A program made the translations under genes and the position numbers. Below are positions 7,468-16,034 of a stretch of 49,241 bases of DNA, piece by piece. Below the pieces are notes generated by a model. The model was not told the DNA's origin. It made no database searches and saw only the letters and a program-made list of their open reading frames with translations. Source of the stretch: JAAYCI01 sp964371725 (GTDB taxonomy: Bacteria > Bacillota > Clostridia > Oscillospirales > Ruminococcaceae). The stretch spans positions 1-49,241 of the forward strand of contig CAYJNQ010000012.1 of assembly GCA_964371725.1 (NCBI GenBank), written 5' to 3'. How positions within the stretch are numbered: position 1 is the stretch's first letter; every line of letters begins with the position of its first letter.

Positions 7468-8519
7468 AGCTTTCGGTTGATATACAAAAAAAATGGAAGG
7501 GCTTTTCCCTCCGTGTTGCCTTTGCGTGCAACGATGGAGAAACCACCGGTATTTTGGGCGCCTCCGGAAGTGGAAAAAGCATGACATTGCGTTGCATTTC
7601 CGGGCTTATCACGCCGGATTCCGGGCATATTGAGCTGGGTGGGCGCACCCTATACAGTTCTGCAAAGCGCATCAATTTGCCCCCAAGAGAACGCAACATT
7701 GGCTATATGTTTCAAAATTACGCTCTTTTCCCCCACATGACCGTTCGTGAAAACTTGCTCTGCGCTCTGAAATCCCCACACGGCGAAAAGCAAGTGGCGG
7801 CTTTGCTTTCGCAGTTTGATTTAAACCCGCTGGCCAACCGATATCCGGCTCGTCTTTCCGGCGGCGAGGGTCAGCGTGTTGCTCTGGCGCGCGCCTTTGC
7901 CACAAAACCCTCTCTGCTCTTGCTGGATGAACCTTTTTCGGCACTGGACAGCCATTTGCGCGAGGGTTTGCTTTTGGAGATGCGCCGTCGCCTTAGCCAG
8001 TTTCCGGGACCTTCCCTGCTTGTAACGCACAGCCGTGACGAAGCTTATAAGCTCAGCGATAAGCTTCTCTTCTTGCAAGACGGGCACGGACTTTGTAACG
8101 GCAACACGAAAGATTTGTTTTTGCACCCACAAACCCTAGCGGCGGCACGCCTTACGGGATGCAAGAATTTTTCCCGGGCAAAATGGGCGAGCCCGGGGCA
8201 TGTGCACGCACTGGACTGGGGCGCTATTTTGCCCGTGGCCGACCCCACTTTCGAGAACCTTTCCCACATTGGCGTGCGTGCACACCACTTTTCCCCCTGT
8301 ACGGCCGACACCCCCGGCGCCATCACCGTGAAGCTTCTTGAAGAAATCGATTCGCCGTTTGAAACCGACCTTTTGTTTCAAAGCGGCCATGCCAGGCAAA
8401 CACAAAATGGTACACTTTGGTGGAAACGCGACAAACAGGGAAGCACCCATGCCGTCCCCACCCATTTACAGGTAAACCCCACACAAGTTTTGCTTTTGAG
8501 AAAGGATGAAACACCGTGA
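7464..8519 (+). CDS. modC: molybdate ABC transporter ATPase
   Basis: ATP-hydrolysing subunit of the molybdate importer. In 351 residues the order is Walker A GASGSGKS (about 32-39), Q-loop MFQNYALFPHMTV, signature LSGGEGQRVALARA (about 131), Walker B LLLLDEPFSALD (about 150) and switch VTHSRDEA. The C-terminal part (about 235-350) is the regulatory region that in ModC carries the molybdate-binding TOBE fold. The ATG overlaps the modB stop, and the end overlaps the moaC GTG start (GTGA). Confidence 0.95.
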   Translation: MKLSVDIQKKWKGFSLRVAFACNDGETTGILGASGSGKSMTLRCISGLITPDSGHIELGGRTLYSSAKRINLPPRERNIGYMFQNYALFPHMTVRENLLCALKSPHGEKQVAALLSQFDLNPLANRYPARLSGGEGQRVALARAFATKPSLLLLDEPFSALDSHLREGLLLEMRRRLSQFPGPSLLVTHSRDEAYKLSDKLLFLQDGHGLCNGNTKDLFLHPQTLAAARLTGCKNFSRAKWASPGHVHALDWGAILPVADPTFENLSHIGVRAHHFSPCTADTPGAITVKLLEEIDSPFETDLLFQSGHARQTQNGTLWWKRDKQGSTHAVPTHLQVNPTQVLLLRKDETP

Positions 8520-9010
8520 CACAAAAGCTCTCTCATTTTAACGAAGGCGGCAAGGCACATATGGTTGATGTGTCCCACAAGGCGGAGACCGCCCGCGTTG
8601 CGACGGCCTCCGGAAGCATTCAGATGAACGAAGCCGCCTATCGCGCCGTAAAAAGCGGCACAGCGAAAAAAGGTGACGTGCTGGGCATTGCACGCGTCGC
8701 CGGCATCATGGCCACAAAACGCACAGCTGAGCTCGTACCCTTGTGCCATCCTCTCTTCTGCGAAAAAGTTGAAATCCACTTTTCCTTGCACGATGAAAGC
8801 CGCCGCGTTGAAGTGCATTGCACCGTAAAAACCAGCGGAAAAACCGGTGTGGAAATGGAAGCCTTGTGTGGTGTTCAAGTGGCACTGCTCACCGTGTATG
8901 ATATGTGCAAGGCCGTGGACAAGGGTATGGTGATGGGGGATATCTGCCTTTTGGAAAAACGCGGTGGCAAAAGCGGCGACTACAATCGAAACGAGAATGT
9001 ATGCCTATGA
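8516..9010 (+). CDS. moaC: cyclic pyranopterin monophosphate synthase
   Basis: Converts the MoaA product 3',8-cH2GTP to cyclic pyranopterin monophosphate, the first stable molybdopterin precursor. The 164 residues match the family in length. Conserved blocks are ARVATASG, GIMATKRTAELVPLCHPL with the catalytic His, VEMEALCGVQVALLTVYDMCKA, and the GGKSG.Y C-terminal loop. The start is a GTG at 8516 with AAAGGA upstream, overlapping the modC stop. It overlaps moaA by four bases. Confidence 0.96.
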   Translation: MTQKLSHFNEGGKAHMVDVSHKAETARVATASGSIQMNEAAYRAVKSGTAKKGDVLGIARVAGIMATKRTAELVPLCHPLFCEKVEIHFSLHDESRRVEVHCTVKTSGKTGVEMEALCGVQVALLTVYDMCKAVDKGMVMGDICLLEKRGGKSGDYNRNENVCL

Positions 9011-9996
9011 AAGACCTGTTCGGACGAAACCTAAGCTACTTTCGCATCTCGGTGACAGACCGCTGCAATTTGCGTTGCCGCTATTGTATGCCCGACGAGG
9101 GGCTGTGCACCATAGACCACAGCGAAATTTTACGTTATGATGAAATTGTGCGTCTTGCGCATATCTTTGCCCAAAACGGTGTTTGGCGCTTTCGGCTTAC
9201 AGGGGGCGAGCCGCTTGTGCGCCAAAACTTACCCGCATTGTGCCGCGAACTTAAAACCATCGATGGCGCAGAGTATCTTGGTCTCACAACAAACGGTCTC
9301 CTTTTGGAAGAGATGGCTACCGACTTGCAGAAAGCCGGTGTGGACGGAATCAACTTGAGCCTAGACACCACAAACCGAGCGCGGTTTGAAGCGCTCACAA
9401 GGCGGGATGCCTTGCACAGGGTGTTCGACGGCCTGCATGCGGCCTTGCGCCTTTCTTTTTCCTCAATTAAAATCAACTGTGTGCTCTCGGCGCACAGTGA
9501 GGAAAGTGACTGGCTCGGTGTGGTGGAACTGGCCAAGGAATACCCCGTAGATGTGCGCCTGATTGAGCTCATGCCTATGACGGGCGGCACAGCGCTTCCG
9601 GCTGTCGACATTGCAGCCGCCACCATGGCCATCGAAAAAAAATTCGGAAGCTTGCAGCCGCTCTCGTTTGATGTGGGCGCAGGACCTGCCACCTATTACA
9701 AAGCCGACGGTTTTCGCGGACGGATTGGTTTCATTCCATCCATGAGCCATCAATTTTGTGCTTCTTGCAACCGCCTGCGGCTCTCGGCCGATGGTTTTTT
9801 GAAACTGTGCTTATTCTACGAAGACGGCCTCAATTTAAAAGCGCTTTTACGTGGGGATGCCAACAACGAAGAGATAGAGCGCGCCATTCAAAATGCCATT
9901 TTACAAAAACCAAAAAAACACCCGGGGCATGTGGTGCCAAAAACAGGTGAAAAAAACACAGACAGACCTTGCGGTATGTATCGAATTGGAGGATAA
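9007..9996 (+). CDS. moaA: GTP 3',8-cyclase, radical SAM
   Basis: Radical SAM enzyme starting molybdopterin synthesis from GTP. It has both iron-sulfur sites: the N-terminal SAM cluster CNLRCRYC (Cys20, 24, 27) and the C-terminal GTP-binding cluster CASC...LC (from about residue 251). The FRLTGGEPLVR SAM-binding stretch is present, and the protein ends in the double glycine (YRIGG) that is inserted into the active site in this family. About 329 residues. The start at 9007 gives the ATGA overlap seen elsewhere in the operon; an in-frame ATG two codons earlier (9001) has better spacing to a weak GAG site and is equally possible. Confidence 0.95.
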   Translation: MKDLFGRNLSYFRISVTDRCNLRCRYCMPDEGLCTIDHSEILRYDEIVRLAHIFAQNGVWRFRLTGGEPLVRQNLPALCRELKTIDGAEYLGLTTNGLLLEEMATDLQKAGVDGINLSLDTTNRARFEALTRRDALHRVFDGLHAALRLSFSSIKINCVLSAHSEESDWLGVVELAKEYPVDVRLIELMPMTGGTALPAVDIAAATMAIEKKFGSLQPLSFDVGAGPATYYKADGFRGRIGFIPSMSHQFCASCNRLRLSADGFLKLCLFYEDGLNLKALLRGDANNEEIERAIQNAILQKPKKHPGHVVPKTGEKNTDRPCGMYRIGG

Positions 9997-9998
9997 AC

Positions 9999-10454
9999 AT
10001 GACAAAACCAACAAAAAGCGGCCCGGTGGTGGCCATTTGCATCAGCGTAAAAAAAGGCACTTCTAAAAAAGAATTGCCCTCTGTACGCCTTTTGGAAAAT
10101 CACGGACTTGAAAATGATGCCCACGCCGGCGATTGGCACCGCCAAGTGAGCTTGCTTTCTGAAGACAAGGTGAACGCCTTCCGAGCACGCGGTGCCGACG
10201 TGGACCACGGTGCTTTCGGTGAAAACATTCTTGTAAGTGGCATCGATTTTGCCTCTTTGCCCATCGGTTCTAAAATGCATTGCAACGATGTGGTTTTGGA
10301 ACTCACCCAAATTGGAAAAGAATGCCATGCGCACTGTGCCATCCACCGCCAAGTGGGCGATTGCATCATGCCGCGCGAGGGCGTTTTTGCGCGAGTGTTA
10401 CACGGCGGCACCATCTCGAAAGGAGATTTTTTCTATGTGGAAGACCCGGTATAA
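9999..10454 (+). CDS. MOSC domain protein
   Basis: Single MOSC domain (151 residues), the C-terminal fold of Moco sulfurase, proposed to bind or deliver sulfur or finished cofactor. Visible family elements are GLENDAHAG..HRQVSLLS near residue 40-58, FGENILVSGID near 77, and GKECHAHCAIHR with clustered Cys/His near 108-118. The ATG at 9999 has GGAGG 6 bases upstream and starts two bases after the moaA stop. It overlaps the next gene by 20 bases. Its place in the operon supports a Moco role; the precise reaction is unknown. Confidence 0.88.
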   Translation: MTKPTKSGPVVAICISVKKGTSKKELPSVRLLENHGLENDAHAGDWHRQVSLLSEDKVNAFRARGADVDHGAFGENILVSGIDFASLPIGSKMHCNDVVLELTQIGKECHAHCAIHRQVGDCIMPREGVFARVLHGGTISKGDFFYVEDPV

Positions 10455-10935
10455 AGTGGCCATTTTAACCGCCAGCGACAAGGGCGCACTTGGCGAGCGC
10501 ATAGATGAAAGCGGCCCTCTTTTGCAAGATATGATACGAGAAATCGGCGGTGAAATTGCCGCTACCGCGCTTTTATCCGACGATGAGGCCGGGCTTTGTT
10601 CCCAGCTATCTTCTTGGTGCGACAGCGGCGACATCCATCTGGTTTTGACGACGGGCGGCACAGGGTTCTCCCCGCGCGACCGCATGCCCGAGGCCACCTT
10701 GCAAGTTGCAGACCGCCTAGCCCCCGGCCTGAGCGAAGCCATCCGCGCCGAAAGCCTCGCCATCACAAACCGCGCTATGCTCAGTCGCGCCGTGTCCGTC
10801 ATTCGCAAAAGCACCCTGATTATCAACCTGCCCGGCAGCCCAAAGGCCGCCGGCGAATCTCTGGGCGTTGTTCTGCCCGTTTTGGAGCACGCGCTTGACC
10901 TTTTGTGCTCCGGCGGTGGCGAGTGCGCCCGCTAA
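10435..10935 (+). CDS. mogA: molybdopterin adenylyltransferase (MogA/MoaB family)
   Basis: Adenylylates molybdopterin before metal insertion by MoeA. The 166-residue single MoCF domain has the expected order: AILTASDKGALGERIDESGP at the N-terminus, VLTTGGTGFSPRD (MPT-binding loop with catalytic Asp) near residue 65, and LIINLPGSPKAAGES near 130. The ATG at 10435 is set by AAAGGAG 9 bases upstream and lies 20 bases inside the MOSC gene. Last gene of the operon, followed by a terminator. Confidence 0.93.
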   Translation: MWKTRYKVAILTASDKGALGERIDESGPLLQDMIREIGGEIAATALLSDDEAGLCSQLSSWCDSGDIHLVLTTGGTGFSPRDRMPEATLQVADRLAPGLSEAIRAESLAITNRAMLSRAVSVIRKSTLIINLPGSPKAAGESLGVVLPVLEHALDLLCSGGGECAR

Positions 10936-10954
10936 AGCGCCCTTCATTGTTCGC

Positions 10955-11009
10955 AAAAAACAGCTGTGCAAAAGAGCCCTCTTGCGGCCATGTTGCAAAG
11001 CTGTTTTTT
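10955..11009. terminator. bidirectional terminator
   Basis: AAAAAACAGCT..TGCAA (10955-10971) pairs with TTGCA..AGCTGTTTTTT (10993-11009), with a further AGAG/CTCT inner stem. It lies between the convergent molybdenum operon and the zinc-ribbon gene, with U-runs in both readings. Confidence 0.85.
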
Positions 11010-11041
11010 ATTTGTATGTCATCACCTAACAGAAGCTTACC

Positions 11042-11698
11042 CTATTTCGGCAATGCCGATAGGTGTGCCGCCCCCGTGCGCGCCATCTCTTGCGGCGCAT
11101 TCGTAAAGTAAAGTTCCATTTGTTTTTGCAGCGCAGCTTTATCGCTTTCATCGCTTGCGCTTTCAATGGCGTTGTGCAAATAATAATGTGCCTTTCGGCC
11201 CGGCTGAAGTGTATTGTCATACAAGATGGGATGCACACTTCCGTCTTTGTTCACCGTTACACGATAAAAATAGCTTTCTGCCACAAACGATTTATCCACG
11301 GGTGTTGCAAAAAACCAATATTCCGTGCCGGGAATTTTTTCCTTTTCCTCAAACGTTTTTCGGCACTGGTTTAAAAGGCAGGCAAAGAGGCCAAACCATG
11401 CGCGCGACACGCTTTTATCGTCCTTGATAATTTGCGTGAATATACCAAGTGCCTGCCGTGTTTTTTCGTTGTACTCAGGGTTGTCGATTGGCGTTTCCAA
11501 AAGGAAAAAACCCTCGTTTAGTTTCGTTTTTGTTTCTGTTTGCTGTCGCTCTTCGGCCGTGGTGTTGGTTGCCTCCATCACCAATTTTCGGGGTAAAAGA
11601 AAAGATTTTCCGCAATGCACACAAACCACCGGCTCAAAACTGGCCGCCGCTTGGGATTGCTTGCCACAACCGGGGCAACGAATTAAAATACCCGACAC
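11042..11698 (-). CDS. uncharacterised zinc-ribbon protein
   Basis: About 218 residues. The N-terminus has a zinc ribbon, CPGCG...CVHCG (two CxxC pairs about 17 residues apart), followed by a Thr/Gln/Lys-rich linker and then a mostly helical domain (about 65-215) resembling a short TPR-like fold without a clear motif. No signal peptide or membrane helix. The start is either GTG 11698, which has GGAAGG nine bases upstream, or GTG 11719, which has no site; I chose 11698. Last gene of a leftward unit after the Smr and DHFR-like genes. Function unknown. Confidence 0.7.
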   Translation of the reverse strand: MSGILIRCPGCGKQSQAAASFEPVVCVHCGKSFLLPRKLVMEATNTTAEERQQTETKTKLNEGFFLLETPIDNPEYNEKTRQALGIFTQIIKDDKSVSRAWFGLFACLLNQCRKTFEEKEKIPGTEYWFFATPVDKSFVAESYFYRVTVNKDGSVHPILYDNTLQPGRKAHYYLHNAIESASDESDKAALQKQMELYFTNAPQEMARTGAAHLSALPK

Positions 11699-11816
11699 AA
11701 AATCCCATCCTTCCTTCACTCTATTCTATTAAAATTATTATCCCCCACTTTTGGCCGCTTGTCAATTGTTTGCAAGCTTTTTGTGTAACGGGCACCTTCC
11801 CAGTGTTCGCTGCGCC

Positions 11817-12059
11817 CTATTTCAGCCACAGATAGCTTGCGCCAGGATTCAGCCCCACGCGGGCTTCTTTTACACGCCAATGATAAAACTGTGTGCGCAC
11901 CATTTTTTTCAGTGCCGTACCGCGGCTATATCCGTGGCTCACCTCCACACAGCGCACGCCCTTGGGCAATTGCTCCAAAAAATCAATCAACTCCAGCTCA
12001 GCCTCTTCCACATTTAGGCCATGCAGGTCAATAAAAGCGGTTTCGTTTTCATCACTCAT
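11817..12059 (-). CDS. small Smr-domain protein
   Basis: An 80-residue protein that is essentially one Smr domain, as found at the C-terminus of MutS2 and in RNA/DNA endonucleases. It has the family signature: FIDLHGLNVEEAE (DLHG near the N-terminus) and VSHGYSRGTALK, the HGxGxGxLK-like motif. The ATG at 12059 has AAGGAG about 12 bases upstream, longer than ideal. Stand-alone Smr proteins are implicated in nicking or cleaving nucleic acid; no partner domain is present here to specify a role. Confidence 0.8.
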   Translation of the reverse strand: MSDENETAFIDLHGLNVEEAELELIDFLEQLPKGVRCVEVSHGYSRGTALKKMVRTQFYHWRVKEARVGLNPGASYLWLK

Positions 12060-12093
12060 GCCGGGTGCACTCCTTTTCTTCTGTAAAGCGATA

Positions 12094-12618
12094 TCAGCGA
12101 CGCACATAATGCAATTCCACAATACCGTTTGTGGCTTGCGTTTCCACAAGGCGCAAGGCCTGCTGCGTTTCTTGCGGTGCAAACAAGGGAATGCCCTGCC
12201 CCAGAATATAGGGAATCACCGAAACACGAAACACATCGATTTCCGCGCGCAACTGGTTTACCAAGGCAGCTCCGCCACAAAGCCAAATATCTTTTCCGGC
12301 CTCCTGCTTCAAACCCTGAACAAGCTTCACCGGATCTTCCTGTGTAAAAACAACCCCCTCTTCCGGCGCTTTTGTGCAATGCGTGAATACATAACTCTGT
12401 TTCCCCTCATAGGGCCACGCATTCACAGCCAGCTCGCTTGTGATTTGGTGGTAGGTTTTAAACCCCATGAGTACTGTGTCGATACCCTCGATGAAGTCGG
12501 CATAGCCGCCAAGTTCCTCATTGTGCGGGTCCTGTCCTTGCAGCCAAGAAACACCACCTTTGGAATCAGCCAGGTAACCGTCCAAACTCATTGCAATATA
12601 CAAATTTAGCTTTTTCAT
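12094..12618 (-). CDS. dihydrofolate reductase/RibD-C family protein
   Basis: A 174-residue NADPH-binding reductase fold of the RibD C-terminal type. The N-terminus LNLYIAMSLDGYLAD is characteristic, followed by DTVLMGFKTYHQI, then KDIWLCGGAALVNQL (nucleotide-binding Gly-Gly) near residue 110 and VIPYILGQGIPLF near 145. Such orphan YyaP-like proteins are common and their substrates are unknown; they are not the housekeeping DHFR. First gene of the leftward unit with Smr and zinc-ribbon genes. Confidence 0.88.
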   Translation of the reverse strand: MKKLNLYIAMSLDGYLADSKGGVSWLQGQDPHNEELGGYADFIEGIDTVLMGFKTYHQITSELAVNAWPYEGKQSYVFTHCTKAPEEGVVFTQEDPVKLVQGLKQEAGKDIWLCGGAALVNQLRAEIDVFRVSVIPYILGQGIPLFAPQETQQALRLVETQATNGIVELHYVRR

Positions 12619-12667
12619 CGCACATTGTCCCTCTTTCTTTGTTCATTTTTCTTATTTTCTTAGCAAA

Positions 12668-12696
12668 ATAGTAGGCTTTCTTTACAGAAACCACAA
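12668..12696 (-). promoter_or_regulatory. promoter of the DHFR-like/Smr/zinc-ribbon unit
   Basis: Read leftward: TTGTGG (12696-12691), 17-base spacer, TACTAT (12673-12668), about 50 bases before the first start codon. Divergent from the promoter at 12732-12740. Confidence 0.55.
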
Positions 12697-12731
12697 AAAG
12701 TGAAATCTTCGGTGAACTTGACGTGAAATTG

Positions 12732-12740
12732 TGTTATAAT
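12732..12740 (+). promoter_or_regulatory. extended -10 promoter of the YheO-like gene
   Basis: TGT followed by TATAAT (12735-12740) forms a TGN-TATAAT extended -10. No good -35 box is present at normal spacing: TTGACG at 12718 is only 11 bases away. The start codon follows 42 bases downstream. Confidence 0.6.
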
Positions 12741-12782
12741 AAAAACAGACTTAAGGCTATTGCGCTGTTTGGAGGAAAGTGT

Positions 12783-13427
12783 ATGGAAAAACAAAAACTG
12801 GAATTTCTGCAACAGATTGCCAAAGGCATCGCCGCGCAGTTTGGAAGCCAGTGCGAAGTGGTGGTGCACGATTTGAGCATGGGAAACCCCGAGCACAGCA
12901 TCATCGCGGTTGAAAACGGCCATGTAACCGGGCGCAAAGTGGGCGATGGCGCCTCTAAAGTTGTGTTGGAGCAATTGGCAGGCCATGATAGCAACCCAAA
13001 AGACAATTTGGGCTATCTAACACGCACACCGGATGGGAAAATTTTAAAATCGTCTACCATCTACATCCGCAACAGCAAGGGAAAAGTATCTGCCATCTTG
13101 TCTATCAACTACGACATTTCCTCCCTGATCATGGTGGAAACCGCCTTGAAAGATCTTCTTTTCACCGAAGCAGAAAATGAACAGGAGCCCGAGCGCATTG
13201 TAAATGTCAACGACCTTTTGGAGGATTTGCTTGCACAGTCTGTGGTGCTGGTGGGCAAGCCCGTTGCCCTGATGAACAAAGACGACAAAGTGAAGGCCAT
13301 TCAATTTTTGAACCGGAACGGTGCCTTTCAGGTAATGAAAAGCGGCAACAAAGTGGCACAGTATTTTGGCATTTCCAAATATACCTTATACTCTTACATC
13401 GATATGAAAACCCAAGAAAACGGCTAA
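12783..13427 (+). CDS. YheO-like PAS/helix-turn-helix transcriptional regulator
   Basis: A 214-residue regulator of the YheO/DauR type. The N-terminal PAS-like domain (about 1-115) contains the family block CEVVVHDLS and GNPEHSIIAVENGHVTGR; the C-terminal part (about 150-212) is a helix-turn-helix region ending FQVMKSGNKVAQYFGISKYTLYSYI. The ATG at 12783 follows TTGGAGGAAAG. Relatives control amino-acid or small-molecule catabolic genes, but no obvious target gene adjoins it; the next gene is a chemoreceptor 240 bases away. Confidence 0.88.
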   Translation: MEKQKLEFLQQIAKGIAAQFGSQCEVVVHDLSMGNPEHSIIAVENGHVTGRKVGDGASKVVLEQLAGHDSNPKDNLGYLTRTPDGKILKSSTIYIRNSKGKVSAILSINYDISSLIMVETALKDLLFTEAENEQEPERIVNVNDLLEDLLAQSVVLVGKPVALMNKDDKVKAIQFLNRNGAFQVMKSGNKVAQYFGISKYTLYSYIDMKTQENG

Positions 13428-13664
13428 GATGTACATAATACTATAAACGTTTTGCCCACTATGGTCAAGCAAAAAAAGAGAGATCTCCTTTCTTTTGGGG
13501 TGAACATGAAAAAGGGGAAAGGCACTTGTTTTCATTGAAAAAAATATGGTAAAATATCCGTGGCACTCGACAAGGCATCTGAAACGTTTTCATTCCTCCT
13601 TCGGCAGTAAATCGACCTTGTTTATTGCTTATCCATTGACAAAAGAAAGAAAGTGAATAGAATT
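13428..13664 (+). promoter_or_regulatory. intergenic region with chemoreceptor promoter
   Basis: Contains a candidate promoter TTGTTT (13526-13531), 18-base spacer, TAAAAT (13550-13555), where the -10 is also a TGG-TAAAAT extended form. The 11 bases TATGGTAAAAT recur at the promoter at 31537-31564. No sigma-28-type flagellar promoter and no open frame are seen here. Confidence 0.45.
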
Positions 13665-15449
13665 ATGAAAAATTTAAAAATCAAAACACGGCTCATTTTA
13701 TTTGTCGTTATCATCTGTGTTTTCTTCGTTTCCATGTTTGGCTTATCTATCGCTTCCCTTGGGGACGCAAACGAGCGATTGGCAAATATTATGGAAGGGC
13801 CCGTGGAAACACAAGATGCTGTTTTGAAGTGTGAACTCGCCGCGGAAATTGCCGCCGTTTCTGTGCGTGATATGCTTTTGGTGAACAGCACCGGTGGTGA
13901 TTTGGCCGCAGCAAAAGCGACAGCCACTGCAAGCATTGCCGATTTGCAAACGAATTATGATGCTCTTCTTGCTGCACAAGATACAGAAAGCGCATTGGTA
14001 ACGCAGCTGGGCACCGTAATAGACAATTGGACGACCTCCACCGAATCTGTTATAGCCAATATTGATAGTGGTAACGTGGAAGCCGCCATCTCCACGATGG
14101 TGAATGAAGAAATTGCACTTCAGCATGAGCTGGAACAGCTCTCTTCGCAAATCATCGAAGAGAACGAAGCCGCTTTGGCTGCCGATTTCGCCTCAGCCGA
14201 GCGTTACACAAGCAGTACTTTTATCTTTTTCACCGTTTTGCTCGTTGTCATTCTACTTGTGAGTTTGTTCATGTTCATTTCTTTGGTTCGCAGTATTGTC
14301 ACACCACTCAAAGAGATGGAGAAGGTGGCCAACTCGTTGTCTAAGGGTGATTTTTCCACAAACCTCACTTATCAATCGAAAGATGAAATCGGCGTGGTTG
14401 CCGCTGCCATGCGCGAGATGTGTGCCAATTTGAATTTATATATGAGTGATTTGACCGGCAATATGTCTGAAATTGCAAAAGGCCGGTTGAACATTCATTC
14501 TCAGGTACAATATCAGGGCGATTTTGTGGCTCTTGCGCAAGGGCTGGAAGAGGCCGTGGATGCATTCAACCACACCTTGAACCAAATTTCCAAATCGGCC
14601 GATGAAGTTTCCGAGAACTCGGACCAAGTAGCCTCAGGTGCACAAATGCTTAGTCAGGGTTCCATTCAGCAAGCCAGCGCTGTAGAGCAACTGGCCGCCA
14701 CCATCACCGAAGTGTCTGGGCAGATGCAAGAAAGCGCCGACAACGCAAAATTCGCAAACGATAAAGTGACCCAGACAGGAAGTGAAATTGAGTTAACGCA
14801 AGCAAAAATGCGCGAATTGATCTCGGCCATGGGCGACATCAGCAGCTGTTCCGATGAGATTGCCAAGATTATTAAAACCATCGAAGACATCTCATTCCAA
14901 ACGAACCTTTTGGCTTTGAATGCCGCCGTGGAAGCTGCACGTGCCGGTGCCGCCGGCAAAGGGTTTGCCGTGGTGGCCGACGAAGTGCGAAACCTTGCCA
15001 GCAAATCGGCCGAAGCTTCTAAAGACACGGCTGTTTTAATCGGCAACACGCGAACAGCTGTTAAAAACGGTGTGGATTTAGCAAACCAAGCCGCCGGTTC
15101 TCTTGTCACCGTGGTGGAAAACACCAGCGAGGTGACCACGGTTATCAACAAGATTTCTGATTCTTCCTCACAGCAAGCGGTTGCAGCCGGCCAGGTGACA
15201 CTGGGCATTGAACAAATATCCTCTGTGGTACAAACCACCTCGGCCACCGCCGAAGAAAGTGCCGCCACAAGCCAAGAGCTTTCGAGCCAAGCGCGGCTTT
15301 TGCGCAGTTTGGTAGACGCTTTTGAATTGCAGGATGAAAACCGCCCCGCAAGAATTGCAGCACCGCAACAGGCGCAAGCTCCACAGCTTGCCTCAGCACC
15401 TTTTGAGCTACCGGAGGCACCGGAACCGGAACCGTTTTCAAGCTTTTAA
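13665..15449 (+). CDS. methyl-accepting chemotaxis protein
   Basis: Membrane chemoreceptor of 594 residues. TM1 is at about 10-31, a helical extracellular region (about 32-185) has the Ala/Glu-rich look of a four-helix-bundle sensor, and TM2 is at about 186-208, followed by HAMP and the signalling hairpin. The conserved tip FQTNLLALNAAVEAARAG is near residue 410, followed by GFAVVADEVRNLA. The C-terminus is Pro/Glu-rich without a CheR-binding pentapeptide. The ATG at 13665 (MKNLKIKTRL) is preferred over a GTG four codons upstream. A strong terminator follows. No cheA/cheW gene is in the window, so its partners are elsewhere. Confidence 0.95.
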   Translation: MKNLKIKTRLILFVVIICVFFVSMFGLSIASLGDANERLANIMEGPVETQDAVLKCELAAEIAAVSVRDMLLVNSTGGDLAAAKATATASIADLQTNYDALLAAQDTESALVTQLGTVIDNWTTSTESVIANIDSGNVEAAISTMVNEEIALQHELEQLSSQIIEENEAALAADFASAERYTSSTFIFFTVLLVVILLVSLFMFISLVRSIVTPLKEMEKVANSLSKGDFSTNLTYQSKDEIGVVAAAMREMCANLNLYMSDLTGNMSEIAKGRLNIHSQVQYQGDFVALAQGLEEAVDAFNHTLNQISKSADEVSENSDQVASGAQMLSQGSIQQASAVEQLAATITEVSGQMQESADNAKFANDKVTQTGSEIELTQAKMRELISAMGDISSCSDEIAKIIKTIEDISFQTNLLALNAAVEAARAGAAGKGFAVVADEVRNLASKSAEASKDTAVLIGNTRTAVKNGVDLANQAAGSLVTVVENTSEVTTVINKISDSSSQQAVAAGQVTLGIEQISSVVQTTSATAEESAATSQELSSQARLLRSLVDAFELQDENRPARIAAPQQAQAPQLASAPFELPEAPEPEPFSSF

Positions 15450-15470
15450 GTTGTAATGGTTTGATGCATA

Positions 15471-15512
15471 AATGCCTGCTGAATCCCCATGGGGTCAGCA
15501 GGCATTTTTTTG
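15471..15512 (+). terminator. intrinsic terminator of the chemoreceptor gene
   Basis: AATGCCTGCTGA (15471-15482) pairs perfectly with TCAGCAGGCATT (15495-15506), followed by a run of T. Confidence 0.95.
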
Positions 15513-15659
15513 ATTTTACATTGCTTTTCCTATATAGTTTTATTTCATCCAAACTTTTTTCGCTTCGGCAAAGGCGCATAAACCCCGTCCACTCAGATGG
15601 CCCCTACAGCAACTGTCCCATCTGAATTCTTGCTTCAAGATAAACTCACGCAAGGCAAA

Positions 15660-15956
15660 CTATTCCTCCACCGCTTCTATGCGAAAGGTGACCGGTTTTG
15701 CATAGTCCGGGCAGCATACACGTGTCATGCCGTGGGTTTTGTCCCACGGATGGCGCCCACCCAGTTCAATCACACGCAACATCGGCCACAAGCTATGGAA
15801 GGCTGCTGCACAGAAATCCGCCGGACATCGTTCAAAATCAAAAGTGTATTCCTGCCCCACTGTGTGGCAATTGCACACGCTGCCATCCGGCTCTGCCGGA
15901 ACCGTTTCCACCACAATTTTTATTTTTCTTGGCACTTTCTTTTCTTCAAAACTCAT
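15660..15956 (-). CDS. TIGR04076-type uncharacterised protein
   Basis: A 98-residue soluble protein matching the TIGR04076 pattern as I know it: N-terminal KIKIVVE, a Cys/His pair CNCHTVG, then FC.AAFHSLWPML, GG.HPWDK and CCPDYAKPVTFRI at the end. The paired cysteines suggest metal or redox binding, but the function is not known. It stands alone: the leftward gene before it is over 70 bases away and the chemoreceptor is convergent. The 147 bases between it and the terminator at 15512 show no gene. Confidence 0.85.
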   Translation of the reverse strand: MSFEEKKVPRKIKIVVETVPAEPDGSVCNCHTVGQEYTFDFERCPADFCAAAFHSLWPMLRVIELGGRHPWDKTHGMTRVCCPDYAKPVTFRIEAVEE

Positions 15957-16034
15957 ATTTTTCCCTTTCTCCCCTCATCTTCTTTCCTATTGTATCATCC
16001 ATCCTTTTGACACAACTTCTATTCTGCGTGCCCC

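Noticed and set aside
12718..12740. TTGACG/TATAAT as a standard promoter pair
   Set aside because: The spacer is only 11 bases; the -10 is better read as an extended -10 on its own.
13428..13664. Cyclic-di-GMP (GEMM) riboswitch before the chemoreceptor
   Set aside because: The conserved core and tetraloop/receptor elements are not visible here or before the other signalling genes.
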